Positions 48,211 through 48,265 of a stretch of 48,265 bases of DNA are shown here, piece by piece; the stretch's first letter is position 1, and every line of letters begins with the position of its first letter. The notes below the pieces were generated by a model, which had not been told where the DNA came from, did no database searches, and saw only the letters and a list, made by a program, of their open reading frames with translations. Made by a program: the position numbers and the translations under genes. The DNA comes from Phytomonas francai (lineage: Eukaryota > Euglenozoa > Kinetoplastea > Trypanosomatida > Trypanosomatidae). The stretch lies in NCBI GenBank assembly GCA_001766655.1, contig MJCC01000006.1:806944-855208 (forward strand). Reading direction: 5' to 3'.

Positions 48211-48265
48211 ATGACGGGTTGTAAAGCCGTCGACAAGGATACCACGACGCGTGAGCCTGCAACAC
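48211..48265 (+). CDS. Possible gene start, runs off right edge
   Basis: ATG 48211 opens MTGCKAVDKDTTTREPAT and stays open to the end of the window, in the same phase as the 24-codon ORF upstream. Too short to identify. Confidence 0.25.
   Translation, partial: MTGCKAVDKDTTTREPAT

Overview
The window is nuclear DNA of a trypanosomatid (Kinetoplastea, Euglenozoa). The evidence is direct. Every well-supported gene lies on the + strand and has no intron. Genes are separated by AT-rich spacers holding pyrimidine tracts followed by AG, the pattern of spliced-leader trans-splicing. Several proteins are typical of the group: a Leishmania-like P-type H+-ATPase, a Crithidia/Leishmania-type nucleoside hydrolase and divergent kinesins. 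From memory, the H+-ATPase, nucleoside hydrolase and glutamate-cysteine ligase (GCL) genes occur in the same neighbourhood on Leishmania major chromosome 18, and part of the set lies on T. brucei chromosome 10, so this looks like a conserved polycistronic block. I could not fix genus or species. The AT-rich, 0.3-2.5 kb spacers and the single H+-ATPase copy argue against Leishmania itself.

Layout. 1-10 kb: 3' part of a WDR60-like dynein-2 intermediate chain; a TIKI/TraB-like protein with a mitochondrial-type N terminus; a short NDUFS1/NuoG-like complex I Fe-S subunit; the diphthamide J-protein DPH4; and an unrecognised 1051-residue protein. 10-22 kb: plasma-membrane H+-ATPase, a divergent kinesin, a 2 kb spacer, and an EF-hand-like hypothetical protein. 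22-31 kb: a very GC-rich nucleoside hydrolase broken by a 35-N assembly gap, a small tail-anchored protein, a second kinesin with a possible CaaX box, and NOC2. 31-40 kb: GOT1, two small conserved-looking proteins, a 2.5 kb spacer with a probable gene relic, and GCL. 40-48 kb: a small HAD phosphatase-like protein, a Ser/Thr kinase, a hypothetical protein, and a gene-poor end with a possible antisense ORF and the start of a further gene.

The genes do not form one pathway. As usual in trypanosomatids, co-transcription does not imply shared function. Loose themes are cilium and cytoskeleton (WDR60, two kinesins), mitochondrion (NDUFS1 and perhaps two neighbours), purine and thiol metabolism (nucleoside hydrolase, GCL), secretory traffic (GOT1) and ribosome/translation factors (NOC2, DPH4).

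I see no CRISPR array, insertion sequence, tRNA or rRNA gene, and no clear new multi-gene system. The most useful oddities are the GC3 gradient and in-frame gap of the nucleoside hydrolase, the TIKI-like protein, the truncated NDUFS1, the CaaX-ended kinesin, the stand-alone HAD protein, and probable gene relics in two spacers.
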